49,366 nt of DNA. Origin: Priestia aryabhattai (GTDB taxonomy: Bacteria > Bacillota > Bacilli > Bacillales > Bacillaceae_H). The notes under the pieces were generated by a model, which searched no databases, had not been told where the DNA came from, and saw nothing but the letters and a program-made list of their open reading frames with translations. Location: NCBI RefSeq assembly GCF_023715685.1, contig NZ_JAMBOQ010000014.1:1-49366 (forward strand), in the 5' to 3' direction. Every line of letters starts with the position of its first letter. Position 1 is the first letter of the stretch. Both the position numbers and the translations under genes were made by a program. This document shows positions 20,603 to 29,970 of this stretch, in pieces.

Positions 20603-20634
20603 AAAAAGACGTAACCAAAAGGTTACGTCTTTTT
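20603..20634 (+). terminator. ctc terminator
   Basis: AAAAAGACGTAACC, loop AAAA, GGTTACGTCTTTTT: a perfect 14-bp stem including the T-tail. Confidence 0.93.
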
Positions 20635-20641
20635 GTGTGAA

Positions 20642-20669
20642 TTGATTATAATAAAAGTGATACTATATA
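20642..20669 (+). promoter_or_regulatory. Possible sigma-A promoter of pth
   Basis: TTGATT, 16-bp spacer, TATATA, about 70 bp before pth. Moderate match. Confidence 0.45.
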
Positions 20670-20738
20670 GTAATGTAAAACATTAAAGACATTTACCTAT
20701 TATGTACAACTTACATAGAGTGGAAAGGAGTATCTATT

Positions 20739-21296
20739 TTGAAATTAATCGTTGGTTTAGGGAATCCTGGCAAAGAATATGACCGTACTCGTCATAACAT
20801 AGGATTTATGGCAATTGATAAAATTGCTGAACAGTTTATGATTTCATTAGATAAAACAAAGTTTAACGGAATATATGGAACAGGTATAATAAAAGGAGAA
20901 AAAGTCATATTATTAAAGCCTCTAACATATATGAATTTATCAGGAGAAAGTATTCGCCCGTTAATGGACTATTTCGATATAGACGTGGAAGACTTACTTG
21001 TTATTTATGATGACTTAGATTTACCGTGCGGAAAAGTAAGATTGCGTACAAAAGGAAGTCCAGGCGGCCATAACGGAATAAAGTCGATTATTCAGCATTT
21101 AAAAACCCAAGAGTTTAACCGAATTCGTATTGGAATTGATCGTCCGCAGAACGGTATGAAAGTAGTTGATTATGTACTAGGGCGCTTTACAGAAGATGAA
21201 ATGGTTCATATGGATGAAGCAATGAAAACGTCTGTACGCGCGAGTGAAGACTTTTTAGGTAAACCGTTCTTAGAAGTAATGAATCGCTATAATTAA
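20739..21296 (+). CDS. pth: Peptidyl-tRNA hydrolase
   Basis: Recycles peptidyl-tRNA dropped from ribosomes; in B. subtilis the gene is also called spoVC because a mutation blocks spore coat formation. The 185-residue enzyme has the VGLGNPG start with Asn9, the catalytic His19 in TRHNIGF, the YDDLDL motif and [11 protein letters not shown]. The start codon is TTG at 20739 with GGAAAGGAG 8 bp before it, which gives the exact family N terminus [11 protein letters not shown]. Confidence 0.97.
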   Translation: MKLIVGLGNPGKEYDRTRHNIGFMAIDKIAEQFMISLDKTKFNGIYGTGIIKGEKVILLKPLTYMNLSGESIRPLMDYFDIDVEDLLVIYDDLDLPCGKVRLRTKGSPGGHNGIKSIIQHLKTQEFNRIRIGIDRPQNGMKVVDYVLGRFTEDEMVHMDEAMKTSVRASEDFLGKPFLEVMNRYN

Positions 21297-21299
21297 GTA

Positions 21300-21329
21300 G
21301 AATAAAATTTCTCTCAATCGTCCATACTA
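21300..21329 (+). promoter_or_regulatory. Sigma-G/F type promoter of fin
   Basis: GAATA, 18-bp spacer, CATACTA. This fits the forespore sigma-G consensus and overlaps the region just after the pth stop. fin is a forespore gene in B. subtilis. Confidence 0.75.
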
Positions 21330-21355
21330 ACACTAAAAGATTTGGGAGGATTTGT

Positions 21356-21586
21356 ATGTCTATTCATTATTTCTGTAGACATTGTGGCGCAAAAGTCGGT
21401 ATGATAGAAAAGACAGCTCACAATACTGAAGCACTCGGTTTTAATCACCTGACCGCAGATGAACGAAAAGACTTTATTCACTACCATAATAGTGGAGATA
21501 TCGTGGTTAAAATTATTTGTGAAGATTGTCAAGAAGCGCTAGAACGAAATCCAGACTATCATCAGTACGAAACATTTATACAATAA
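21356..21586 (+). CDS. fin: Anti-sigma-F factor Fin
   Basis: A 76-residue zinc-binding protein, the same length as B. subtilis Fin (YabK), which shuts off sigma-F and helps the switch to sigma-G in the forespore. Two CxxC pairs are present (C7/C10 and C55/C58), with the conserved [12 protein letters not shown] and [22 protein letters not shown] blocks. The start follows GGGAGGA. It has its own forespore-type promoter and ends in a terminator just before mfd. Confidence 0.96.
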   Translation: MSIHYFCRHCGAKVGMIEKTAHNTEALGFNHLTADERKDFIHYHNSGDIVVKIICEDCQEALERNPDYHQYETFIQ

Positions 21587-21617
21587 AAAGCTTTGGTCTC
21601 AAACCAAAGCGTTTTTC
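21586..21617 (+). terminator. fin terminator
   Basis: AAAAAGCTTTGGT / ACCAAAGCGTTTTT with a 5-nt loop, overlapping the fin stop region. Confidence 0.85.
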
Positions 21618-21655
21618 TGTTTAGTTTAGACATATCATGGGAGGAGGGAATTCCT

Positions 21656-24600
21656 TTGCGAGGGATTAGACAGCAATTTGAAGAAAATAAAGAAATTGGA
21701 GCTGTTGTCAGCAGTTTAGAAGAAGGTTTGAAAGAACAGTTAGTAACGGGAATTTCCGGTTCAGCTCGATCTGTATTAATGGCACTGTTAAATGAGGATA
21801 AAAAATATCCCTTATTAGTAGTGACCCATAATTTATATCAAGCCCAAAAAGTGTATGAAGACCTTTTACATCTTTTACCGGAAAAAGACGTTTTCTTATA
21901 CCCTGTTAATGATTTAGTTGCTACAGAAGTGGGGATTGCAAGTCCAGAATTAAAGGCTCAGCGAATTGAAGTACTCAATTATTGGAGTCAAAATACAGGT
22001 GGAGTAGTTGTGACACCGCTTGCAGGAATTCGAAAGCTGTTGCCTCCTAAAGCAAGATGGGAGCAAACGCAGCTGCCGTTTCAAATGGGGATCGACATCG
22101 ACGTTGATCATTATTTAAAAAGGTTAGTTGAGTTGGGTTATGAGCGGGCATCGATGGTTTCAGCTCCGGGTGAATTTAGTGTGCGCGGAGGAATCATTGA
22201 TATTTATCCGTTAACAGAAGAACTACCTGTCCGAATTGAACTATTTGATACGGAGATTGATTCCATTCGTACTTTTACAATCGAGGATCAACGCTCTCAA
22301 GAGCAGCTAAAAGAAATCTCAATCGGCCCAGCTACGGAAATCATTGTGAACCAAAATGAAGTGGCCAAAGGAATTGAAGAACTAGAAGCACAGCTGGCTT
22401 CGACGCTTCAACAAGTGAAAAACACAGCGCTAAAAGCTACCTTAACAGAAAATATTAAAGGTGAAATTGAACAGCTGCGTCAAGGTCAACTTCTTGAAAA
22501 TATGTTCAAGTATTTATCATTCTTTTACGAATCGCCTGCTAGTTTACTAGATTATTTACCAGAAAGTGGCCTTGTCATCTTTGATGAGACAACTCGAATT
22601 CAAGAAACGTCTGATCAGCTTGAAACAGAGGAAGCTGAATGGATAACAGAATTATTAGGACAGGGGCAAATTGTTCGAGACGTTCAATTATCTCATAAGC
22701 TCCCATCTCTTATTCAGCGAGCAAAACATCAGTTTTTATACTTATCGTTATTTTTGAAACACGTGTCGTATACGAGTCCGCAAAATATTATTAATATTTC
22801 ATGTAAGCAGATGCAGCAGTTTTACGGCCAAATGAACTTATTAAAAAGTGAAATTGAACGTTGGAAAAATGCTAATTATACGGTGGTCCTCTTAGGAGCA
22901 GATAAAGAGCGGGTGAAAAAACTCGAAGGTGTGCTAGCAGATTATGATATTGATTCATCTATTTTAGATGGAAATGGTCAGCTTGTGCCAGGTCTTGTTC
23001 AAATTATTGAAGGCGATTTACAAATGGGCTTTGAACTGCCGATGCAAAAATTAGCCGTTTTAACTGAGGAAGAATTGTTTAAAAAACGGGTAAAGAAATC
23101 AAAGCGTCGTCAAAAACTTTCCAATGCAGAGCGTATTAAAAGCTATTCAGAGTTAAATGTAGGTGACTATGTAGTTCACGTGAACCACGGTATTGGCCGT
23201 TACTTAGGAATGGAAACGTTAGAGATTAACGGTAATCATAAAGATTATATCCATATCAAATATGAAGGCTCTGACAAGCTGTACGTTCCTGTTGAACAGA
23301 TTGATCAAGTACAAAAATACGTAGGTTCTGAAGGGAAAGAGCCAAAAGTATATAAACTTGGCGGAAATGACTGGAAGAAAGTAAAACGGAAAGTTGAGTC
23401 TTCTGTTCAAGACATCGCTGATGACTTAATTAAATTGTACGCAGAGCGTGAAGCAAGTAAAGGGTATGCATTTTCACCCGATGGCGATTTACAGAGAGAG
23501 TTTGAAACAGCTTTCCCTTATCAAGAAACCGAAGATCAGCTTCGTTCTGTACAAGAAATTAAAAAGGATATGGAACATGAAAGACCAATGGATCGTCTGC
23601 TTTGTGGAGACGTTGGATACGGAAAAACGGAAGTAGCCATTCGTGCTGCGTTTAAAGCTGTTACAGATGGAAAACAAGTAGCTATTTTAGTACCAACCAC
23701 TATTTTAGCTCAACAGCACTATGAAACCATCCGTGAGCGTTTTCAAGACTATCCAATCAATATTGGGCTATTGAGCCGCTTTCGCAGCCGTAAACAGCAG
23801 CAAGAAACAATTAAAGGGCTAAAAAACGGGACAGTAGATGTAGTGATTGGTACACATCGTTTACTATCTAAAGACGTGATTTATAAAGATCTAGGATTGT
23901 TAGTTATCGATGAAGAACAGCGTTTTGGTGTAACGCACAAGGAAAAAATTAAGCAAATGAAAGCAAACGTTGATGTCCTTACACTTACAGCAACACCTAT
24001 TCCACGAACATTACATATGTCTATGTTGGGCGTAAGGGATTTGTCTGTTATTGAAACGCCGCCTGAAAATCGTTTTCCAGTTCAAACGTATGTAGTGGAG
24101 TATAATCCGGTTCTAGTTCGTGAAGCGATTGAGCGTGAGTTAGCGCGTGATGGCCAAGTTTACTTCTTATATAATCGCGTAGAAGATATTGAACGAAAAG
24201 CAGAAGAAATTTCGATGCTCGTGCCTGATGCTAGGGTAACGTATGCCCACGGAAAAATGAATGAAACAGAACTCGAAGCGGTTATCTTAAGCTTTTTAGA
24301 AGGCGAATATGACGTTATTGTGAGTACAACCATTATCGAAACAGGAGTAGATATTCCAAATGTAAATACGCTCATTGTCAATAATGCTGATAAGATGGGA
24401 TTATCACAACTGTATCAATTAAGAGGGCGTGTAGGTCGTTCAAATCGCGTGGCATATGCGTACTTTACGTATCACAAAGACAAAGTACTGACAGAAGTAG
24501 CTGAAAAGCGTCTGCAAGCTATTAAAGAATTCACCGAATTAGGTTCTGGTTTTAAAATTGCTATGCGTGACCTTTCAATACGTGGTGCCGGAAACTTACT

Positions 24601-25186
24601 TGGTGCTCAGCAGCATGGATTTATCGATTCTGTCGGTTTCGATCTCTACTCACAAATGCTTAAAGAAGCGATAGAGGAAAGACGCGGGTCTGACGGAGAA
24701 AGTGTGAAATTTAATGTTGAAATGAATCTGGACTTGGACGCGTATATCCCTGATCAGTACATTACAGACGGCCGCTTGAAAATCGAAATGTATAAGCGCT
24801 TTAGAGGAATTGAAGCACTAGAGGATATTCAAGAATTGCAAGATGAAATGATTGATCGTTTTGGAGAGTATCCGGCTGAGGTTGAGTATTTATTTAAAGT
24901 AGCCGAAACAAAAGTATATGCAACGCAGAACTTAGTAGAATCTATTCTTCAGTCAAAACAAGAAATTTCTATTCTGCTGTCTGAAGAAGTAAGCTCAACG
25001 GTAGACGGCCAAAAATTATTCATGCTAGGTGATCAATTTGGCAGAATGGTCAGCTTAGGTATGGAAGGCAAGAAAGTAAAATTAGTGGTTAATGTAAAGG
25101 GACTTGCTCAAAAAGAATGGCTCAATATTGTGTATCAGTTAGTAAAAGGAGTAGCCACTGTTAAAAAAGAACAAGTTACGAATTAA
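21656..25186 (+). CDS. mfd: Transcription-repair coupling factor Mfd
   Basis: Removes RNA polymerase stalled at DNA lesions and recruits UvrA. The 1176-residue protein (B. subtilis 1177) has the UvrB-like N-terminal module, the RNAP-interacting CarD-like domain around SELNVGDYVVHVNHGIGRYLG, the RecG-like translocase with GDVGYGKT at residues 651-658, DEEQRFG, LTATPIPRTL and QLRGRVGRS, and the C-terminal TRCF domain. The start is TTG at 21656, behind a strong GGGAGGAGGG site; translation from 21593 would run through the fin terminator hairpin. Confidence 0.97.
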   Translation: MRGIRQQFEENKEIGAVVSSLEEGLKEQLVTGISGSARSVLMALLNEDKKYPLLVVTHNLYQAQKVYEDLLHLLPEKDVFLYPVNDLVATEVGIASPELKAQRIEVLNYWSQNTGGVVVTPLAGIRKLLPPKARWEQTQLPFQMGIDIDVDHYLKRLVELGYERASMVSAPGEFSVRGGIIDIYPLTEELPVRIELFDTEIDSIRTFTIEDQRSQEQLKEISIGPATEIIVNQNEVAKGIEELEAQLASTLQQVKNTALKATLTENIKGEIEQLRQGQLLENMFKYLSFFYESPASLLDYLPESGLVIFDETTRIQETSDQLETEEAEWITELLGQGQIVRDVQLSHKLPSLIQRAKHQFLYLSLFLKHVSYTSPQNIINISCKQMQQFYGQMNLLKSEIERWKNANYTVVLLGADKERVKKLEGVLADYDIDSSILDGNGQLVPGLVQIIEGDLQMGFELPMQKLAVLTEEELFKKRVKKSKRRQKLSNAERIKSYSELNVGDYVVHVNHGIGRYLGMETLEINGNHKDYIHIKYEGSDKLYVPVEQIDQVQKYVGSEGKEPKVYKLGGNDWKKVKRKVESSVQDIADDLIKLYAEREASKGYAFSPDGDLQREFETAFPYQETEDQLRSVQEIKKDMEHERPMDRLLCGDVGYGKTEVAIRAAFKAVTDGKQVAILVPTTILAQQHYETIRERFQDYPINIGLLSRFRSRKQQQETIKGLKNGTVDVVIGTHRLLSKDVIYKDLGLLVIDEEQRFGVTHKEKIKQMKANVDVLTLTATPIPRTLHMSMLGVRDLSVIETPPENRFPVQTYVVEYNPVLVREAIERELARDGQVYFLYNRVEDIERKAEEISMLVPDARVTYAHGKMNETELEAVILSFLEGEYDVIVSTTIIETGVDIPNVNTLIVNNADKMGLSQLYQLRGRVGRSNRVAYAYFTYHKDKVLTEVAEKRLQAIKEFTELGSGFKIAMRDLSIRGAGNLLGAQQHGFIDSVGFDLYSQMLKEAIEERRGSDGESVKFNVEMNLDLDAYIPDQYITDGRLKIEMYKRFRGIEALEDIQELQDEMIDRFGEYPAEVEYLFKVAETKVYATQNLVESILQSKQEISILLSEEVSSTVDGQKLFMLGDQFGRMVSLGMEGKKVKLVVNVKGLAQKEWLNIVYQLVKGVATVKKEQVTN

Positions 25187-25217
25187 AAAGAAGGCTCATT
25201 TTTGAGCCTTCTTTTTG
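25185..25217 (+). terminator. mfd terminator
   Basis: AAAAAGAAGGCTCA / TGAGCCTTCTTTTT, a perfect hairpin with a 4-nt T loop. Confidence 0.92.
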
Positions 25218-25312
25218 TATAGCTGAAATAAAAATATCCAGATCCCCATGTTTTGGCGGTTTTTTGGACATTTTTTTAATAAAAGCACACTTTTTAACAA
25301 AAAAAGAGATGG

Positions 25313-25398
25313 TTGGTGAATAGAAGTTGTAGAGTGAAGAATACTAACCTCAACAAAGGTGAACCTTTTATCATATAGCCATCAGTGATATTCACCAA
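25313..25398 (+). promoter_or_regulatory. spoVT sigma-G-like promoter flanked by a 10-bp inverted repeat
   Basis: GAATA (25318-25322), 17-bp spacer, AATACTA (25340-25346) resembles a sigma-G promoter with one mismatch in the -10. The -35 lies within TTGGTGAATA (25313-25322), which is repeated perfectly inverted as TATTCACCAA at 25389-25398. Confidence 0.6.
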
Positions 25399-25435
25399 TT
25401 ATTTTAATCATCGTATGAAAGAGAGGCTTCAATGA

Positions 25436-25972
25436 ATGAAAGCAACAGGTATTGTTCGTCGTATTGATGATTTGGGTCGCGTTGTGATTCCAAAAGAAAT
25501 TAGAAGAACACTTCGAATCCGAGAGGGAGATCCACTAGAGATTTTCGTCGATCGCGATGGAGAAGTTATTTTAAAGAAATATTCGCCAATTAGTGAATTG
25601 GGAGATTTTGCGAAAGAGTATGGCGAAGCGCTATACGATAGCTTAGGTCATCCTGTACTTATTTGTGACCGCGATGTATTTATTGCGGTAGCAGGAAGTT
25701 CTAAAAAAGAATACTTAAATAAAAACATTAGTTCTTTAGTGGAATCTGTTATGGAAAGCCGCAGTTCTTCTTTAGTAACTGATGGGAAAAATCTTGAATT
25801 TGTCGATGGATACGAAGAAAATATTTCTTCTTACACAATCGGTCCAATTATTGCAAATGGAGATCCGATTGGAGCCGTTATCATCTTCTCAAAAGATAAG
25901 TCTCTTGGTGAAGTAGAGCATAAAGCAGCCGAAACAGCAGCTAGCTTCTTATCTCGTCAAATGGAGCAGTAA
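25436..25972 (+). CDS. spoVT: Stage V sporulation regulator SpoVT
   Basis: A 178-residue AbrB-family regulator, same length as B. subtilis SpoVT, which tunes sigma-G genes in the forespore. The N-terminal swapped-hairpin domain is MKATGIVRRIDDLGRVVIPK (compare AbrB in this window), followed by a GAF domain from about residue 56 to the end. The start follows AGAGAGGC. Known targets include its own gene, and a promoter-spanning inverted repeat upstream could be the operator (inference). Confidence 0.97.
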   Translation: MKATGIVRRIDDLGRVVIPKEIRRTLRIREGDPLEIFVDRDGEVILKKYSPISELGDFAKEYGEALYDSLGHPVLICDRDVFIAVAGSSKKEYLNKNISSLVESVMESRSSSLVTDGKNLEFVDGYEENISSYTIGPIIANGDPIGAVIIFSKDKSLGEVEHKAAETAASFLSRQMEQ

Positions 25973-26004
25973 GCGTAATTATCTTTATTTTACATTATTT
26001 ACTG

Positions 26005-26033
26005 AAAAGGTAGCAGTTTCTGCTGCCTTTTTT
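26005..26033 (+). terminator. spoVT terminator
   Basis: AAAAGGTAGCAG, loop TTT, CTGCTGCCTTTT, one G-T pair, then T residues. Confidence 0.88.
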
Positions 26034-26065
26034 CATGCTGTCTTACCTTAGAAATAAAGAGAACA

Positions 26066-26074
26066 TGATATAAT
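26066..26074 (+). promoter_or_regulatory. Extended -10 promoter for yabM
   Basis: TG-A-TATAAT about 127 bp before yabM. No good -35 at 17 bp. Confidence 0.5.
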
Positions 26075-26200
26075 GGTACGGTATTTTATTTATTGGAAAG
26101 TGCAGGATGTTTTATAAGAACAAAGCTCTGTTCTGCTACAGTTAACGGCTAATAAAAAGAGTTGTTCACATAATTACAAACTGCGGTGAAAGGTGTAGGA

Positions 26201-27805
26201 ATGCAGAAACAGTCAAAGCTCTATTCTATTTTTAATGGCGCCATTATTTTAATGCTCGCAGGTTTATTTACGAAAATCTTAAGTGCCACTTATCGTATTC
26301 CATATCACCATATTGCGGGAGATATAGGGTTTTATATCTATCAGCAAGTTTATCCGCTATATGGAATTGCGCTACAGCTAGGTACATATGGTTTCCCTGT
26401 AATTATTTCGAAGTTAGTAGCTGATTATGCGGCAACAAATCGGAGAAAGGAAATACGAGGAATACTTCAAGTTTCATTTACTTTTTTGTTTGTATTAGGC
26501 TGCATGATATTTGCGCTCGAATATATCTTTGCAGAAACGATTGCCGAGTGGATGGGAGATCGTGAGTTAACGGTTCTCATTCAAATTATTTCATTTTCCT
26601 TTTTACTTATTCCGTTTATTGCTGTTATTCGTGGTTATTATCAAGGATTACATAATATGTTTCCTACGGCGTTGTCTCAAATCGCAGAACAAGTTGTACG
26701 GGTAGGGACTATTTTGTATCTGTCTATTTTCTTTATGCAGCATGGGTATGGTCCTTATACTACAGGGGCGGGAGCTATTTTTGGTTCCATAACAGGCGGT
26801 ATAACATCTCTTATTATTTTATTTTTATTTGTTTTTAGAACAAAGACAAATTCTAAGGGGATATTTCAACGCATAAAAAAAGCAGACATCAAAAAAATAT
26901 TTAAAATCCTTGTTATTCAAGGCTTATTAATTTGTATTAGCGGTATGGGTTTGCTGTTTATCCAGCTTATTGATTCCTTTACTTTATATTCTAGTCTGAC
27001 GGCGCACGGCATGGCTGAAGAGGCAGCACAAATTTTAAAAGGTATTTACGACCGCGGGCTTCCGTTGATTCAATTAGGCACAGTAGTAGGTACAGCTTTT
27101 TCGCTTTCGCTTGTACCTGTTATTTCTTCAGCAATTGTGAAAAAGAACCTGTCATTTGTGGTTGAAAAAGTTCAGCTATCTCTCCGCCTATCGTTTGTAG
27201 TCGGAGTTGGAGCAGCTTTTGGCTTGATTGCGCTGATGAAACCCATTAATATGCTTTTATACGGTGACTCCCACGGAACGGACGTTTTACAAATTTTGAG
27301 CTTGTTAGTTATATTTACGACAGTAGCAGCAACTGCTGGAGCTGTGTTACAGGGGATGGGAGCTGTTTTCGCGCCTGTAATAGCCGTCATCGCTGGCATG
27401 ACGGTCAAACTGACATTAAATCTTTGGCTAATACCAGATTTTCAAACCATAGGAGCAGCCATTGCTTCCTCAGCTGGATTTGGCATCGTTGCAGCAATCA
27501 ATCTATTTTGTCTGTATAAAAAGCTAGCTGTCCCTCTTGTTCCGAAAAAGGCGAGTGGAGGTATTTTCATAACGGGCATAGCAATGGTATTTCTTTTGCA
27601 AAGCTATTTATTTTGTTTACATCACTTTGTATGGTCTAATGGTTTAGATACAAGCAAACAAGTGGTTGAAACAGGAGCTGGTGTTTTAATAGGCGGTTTG
27701 TTTTATTTGTTCATCATTATGAAACAACATATTTTTACCGAAGAGGAATTACGTTTACTTCCCATGGGAAGTGTTTTAGCTAAATACGTATTAAAAAATA
27801 AATAA
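26201..27805 (+). CDS. yabM: MOP-superfamily flippase (SpoVB/MurJ-like) YabM
   Basis: A 534-residue integral membrane protein with about 14 hydrophobic helices, of the polysaccharide/lipid II flippase branch of the MOP (MATE-like) superfamily, like SpoVB and MurJ. The N-terminal segment after KLYSIFNGAIILMLAGLFTKILSATYRIPY is typical. Flipping of a lipid-linked cell wall precursor is the likely job; the substrate of YabM is not established. ATG 26201 lies 5 bp after AAAGGTG, preferred over GTG 26186. It is 12 bp from yabN, and yabM-yabN-rqcP read as an operon, as in B. subtilis. Confidence 0.92.
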   Translation: MQKQSKLYSIFNGAIILMLAGLFTKILSATYRIPYHHIAGDIGFYIYQQVYPLYGIALQLGTYGFPVIISKLVADYAATNRRKEIRGILQVSFTFLFVLGCMIFALEYIFAETIAEWMGDRELTVLIQIISFSFLLIPFIAVIRGYYQGLHNMFPTALSQIAEQVVRVGTILYLSIFFMQHGYGPYTTGAGAIFGSITGGITSLIILFLFVFRTKTNSKGIFQRIKKADIKKIFKILVIQGLLICISGMGLLFIQLIDSFTLYSSLTAHGMAEEAAQILKGIYDRGLPLIQLGTVVGTAFSLSLVPVISSAIVKKNLSFVVEKVQLSLRLSFVVGVGAAFGLIALMKPINMLLYGDSHGTDVLQILSLLVIFTTVAATAGAVLQGMGAVFAPVIAVIAGMTVKLTLNLWLIPDFQTIGAAIASSAGFGIVAAINLFCLYKKLAVPLVPKKASGGIFITGIAMVFLLQSYLFCLHHFVWSNGLDTSKQVVETGAGVLIGGLFYLFIIMKQHIFTEEELRLLPMGSVLAKYVLKNK

Positions 27806-27817
27806 GAAGGTGAAGCA

Positions 27818-29278
27818 ATGACAGGTAAAGTAACAGTTATTGGTTTAGGAGCAGGCGATTTAGAACAGCTACCTGTAGGCATTTATCGCTTGCTACAGCA
27901 TGAAAAGCATATTTATATGCGCACAAAAGAACATCCTGTAATCAAAGAATTAGAAAGTGAAGGCTTGACGTATGTATCCTATGATGACGTATACGAATCT
28001 TATGATGCATTTGAAGAGGTATATGAACATATATCGAATGATTTAATCGAAAAAGCTTCAATAGAAGAAGTGGTGTATGCTGTTCCGGGGCACCCTTTAG
28101 TGGCAGAACGTACGGTTCAATTACTTTTAAAAAAAGGAAAAGAACGCAGCATTCCCGTTGAAATTAAAGGGGGACAAAGCTTCTTAGACTCAATCTTTGG
28201 CGCGCTAAAGATCGATCCTATTGAAGGGTTTCAGCTGCTAGATGGAACAGATTTAAAGCGCAGCGAAATAGAATTAACCGGTCATGTTCTGATTGCTCAA
28301 GTGTACGATCAGTTCGTTGCCTCAGAGGTAAAGCTAACGCTGATGGAACACGTGCCTGATGATTACCTTGTTTATATTGTAACGGCAGCGGGAAGCAGTG
28401 AAGAAAAAATTCAACTGGTCAAGCTGTATGAATTAGATAGAGAAATGTCGCTCAATAACTTAACGACTATTTATGTTCCTCCAGTAGCGGACGAAACGAT
28501 TTTATACCATCAATTTGACGCATTCAGAAGGATTATTGCCACCCTTAGAGGGCCAAACGGATGTCCTTGGGACCAAAAACAAACGCATGAATCGCTCAAG
28601 CGCTATTTGCTAGAAGAGTCTTATGAGTTATTAGATGCAATTGATCGTCAAGATGACGATAATATGATTGAAGAGCTTGGTGATGTATTGCTGCAGGTAT
28701 TGCTTCATGCACAAATCGGTGAAGATGAAGGAATGTTTTCAATTGATGATGTCATTCGCAGGGTTTCAGAGAAAATGGTAAGACGCCATCCACATGTATT
28801 TGGTGAAGTGAGCGTGAATGATACAGATGAGGTCTTAAAAAATTGGGATGAAATCAAAAAAGAAGAAAAAGGAGAGGAATCTTCTTCTCTGTTAGCTTCT
28901 GTACCGGAGGCTATGCCTTCTTTAATGAAAGCGCACGGATATCAAAAACAAGCTGCAAAAGTTGGGTTTGATTGGTCAGAAGTTGAACCTATGTGGGAAA
29001 AAGTCCAAGAAGAACTTGCTGAATTCCAAGAGGAAGTACAGCATGCTGATAAAGAAAAAATGAGCGATGAATTTGGAGATATTTTATTTGCTTTAGTGAA
29101 TATTGCAAGATTCTATAAAATCGACTCTGAAGCTGCATTAGCTAGAACGAATACAAAATTTTTAAATCGATTTCAATATATTGAAGAAAAAGTGAAAGCT
29201 TCTCAAAAACCATTTGAATCTTTTTCGTTAGAAGAGTTAGATGAATTTTGGGAAGAAGCCAAAAAAACAGGTTTGTAA
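27818..29278 (+). CDS. yabN: Fusion of tetrapyrrole-methylase-like domain and MazG NTP pyrophosphohydrolase (YabN)
   Basis: A 486-residue two-domain protein. The N-terminal part (to about residue 220) has the SAM-dependent tetrapyrrole methylase fold, with VIGLGAGDLEQLPVG and a VPGHPLVAERT loop. The C-terminal part is MazG, with WDQKQTHESLKRYLLEESYELLDAI and EELGDVLLQVLLHAQ metal-binding Glu/Asp motifs, repeated in degenerate form near the end. MazG hydrolyses NTPs to NMPs, likely for housecleaning. The substrate of the methylase domain is unknown. The start follows AAGGTGA. Confidence 0.94.
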   Translation: MTGKVTVIGLGAGDLEQLPVGIYRLLQHEKHIYMRTKEHPVIKELESEGLTYVSYDDVYESYDAFEEVYEHISNDLIEKASIEEVVYAVPGHPLVAERTVQLLLKKGKERSIPVEIKGGQSFLDSIFGALKIDPIEGFQLLDGTDLKRSEIELTGHVLIAQVYDQFVASEVKLTLMEHVPDDYLVYIVTAAGSSEEKIQLVKLYELDREMSLNNLTTIYVPPVADETILYHQFDAFRRIIATLRGPNGCPWDQKQTHESLKRYLLEESYELLDAIDRQDDDNMIEELGDVLLQVLLHAQIGEDEGMFSIDDVIRRVSEKMVRRHPHVFGEVSVNDTDEVLKNWDEIKKEEKGEESSSLLASVPEAMPSLMKAHGYQKQAAKVGFDWSEVEPMWEKVQEELAEFQEEVQHADKEKMSDEFGDILFALVNIARFYKIDSEAALARTNTKFLNRFQYIEEKVKASQKPFESFSLEELDEFWEEAKKTGL

Positions 29279-29298
29279 AACAGAAAGGTGAGGGAATT

Positions 29299-29565
29299 AT
29301 GAGGTTAGATAAATTTTTAAAAGTATCACGTTTAATTAAGCGCCGCACATTAGCAAAAGAAGTATCAGACAAGGGTCGTATTACCATTAATGGTATCGTT
29401 GCAAAAGCAAGCACAAATGTGAAAGTAGGAGATGAATTAGCGATCACATTTGGCACGAAGAAAATTACCGTTAAAATAGAGGCTCTTCAAGAAGCAGCTA
29501 AAAAAGAAGAAGCAGCTAATTTGTACTCAATTATCAAAGAAGAGCGTATTTCATCTGAAGTATAA
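29299..29565 (+). CDS. rqcP: RqcP, S4-domain ribosome quality control factor
   Basis: An 88-residue S4 RNA-binding protein (YabO). In B. subtilis RqcP works with RqcH on stalled 50S subunits to elongate C-terminal alanine tails. The S4 motif MRLDKFLKVSRLIKRRTLAKEV and the GRITINGIVAKAS strand are clear. ATG 29299 follows AAAGGTGAGGG; translation from an earlier in-frame start at 29248 would overlap the yabN end and lacks family support. Length matches B. subtilis (86). Confidence 0.95.
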   Translation: MRLDKFLKVSRLIKRRTLAKEVSDKGRITINGIVAKASTNVKVGDELAITFGTKKITVKIEALQEAAKKEEAANLYSIIKEERISSEV

Positions 29566-29664
29566 CTGATGAAGGCTTGTTCTAAATCACCTTTCTCATT
29601 CATATGTTTTAAACAACAGATAACAAGAGTGAATGCTCTTAATGAATGAGGTGGGGATGAAGAT

Positions 29665-29970
29665 ATGAGCCAATTTTACGAAGCAAGCAATTCAAACAAA
29701 GACCATACTCCAAATCATGATTTAGTGATGAAGGGTCGGCGTCTCTTAGATATTACGGGTGTGAAGCAGGTAGAGAGCTTTGACAATGAGGAATTTTTAC
29801 TTGAAACAGTGATGGGTTTCTTGTCAGTTAGAGGGCAAAATCTGCAAATGAAAAATTTAGACGTTGATCAAGGAATTGTATCGATAAAAGGAAAAATCTT
29901 TGATATAGTTTACTTAGATGAGAACCAATCGGAGAAGGCTAAAGGATTCTTTAGTAAGTTGTTTCGATGA
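29665..29970 (+). CDS. yabP: Spore formation protein YabP
   Basis: A 101-residue protein of the YabP/YqfC family, needed for sporulation and expressed under sigma-E in the mother cell in B. subtilis. The core HDLVMKGRRLLDITGVKQVESFDNEEF and the GIVSIKGKIFDIVYL strand are conserved; no catalytic motif is visible and the molecular role is unknown. It overlaps yabQ by 4 bp (ATGA), so the two are translationally coupled. A start site GTGGGGATG lies before the ATG. Confidence 0.93.
   Translation: MSQFYEASNSNKDHTPNHDLVMKGRRLLDITGVKQVESFDNEEFLLETVMGFLSVRGQNLQMKNLDVDQGIVSIKGKIFDIVYLDENQSEKAKGFFSKLFR

Noticed and set aside
21593..21655. Upstream extension of mfd
   Set aside because: It would begin inside the fin terminator and adds 21 residues with no family counterpart; TTG 21656 follows a strong ribosome binding site.
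29601..29608. Sigma-E -10 (CATATGTT) before yabP
   Set aside because: Only five of eight bases match and the -35 region is poor, although sigma-E control is expected.
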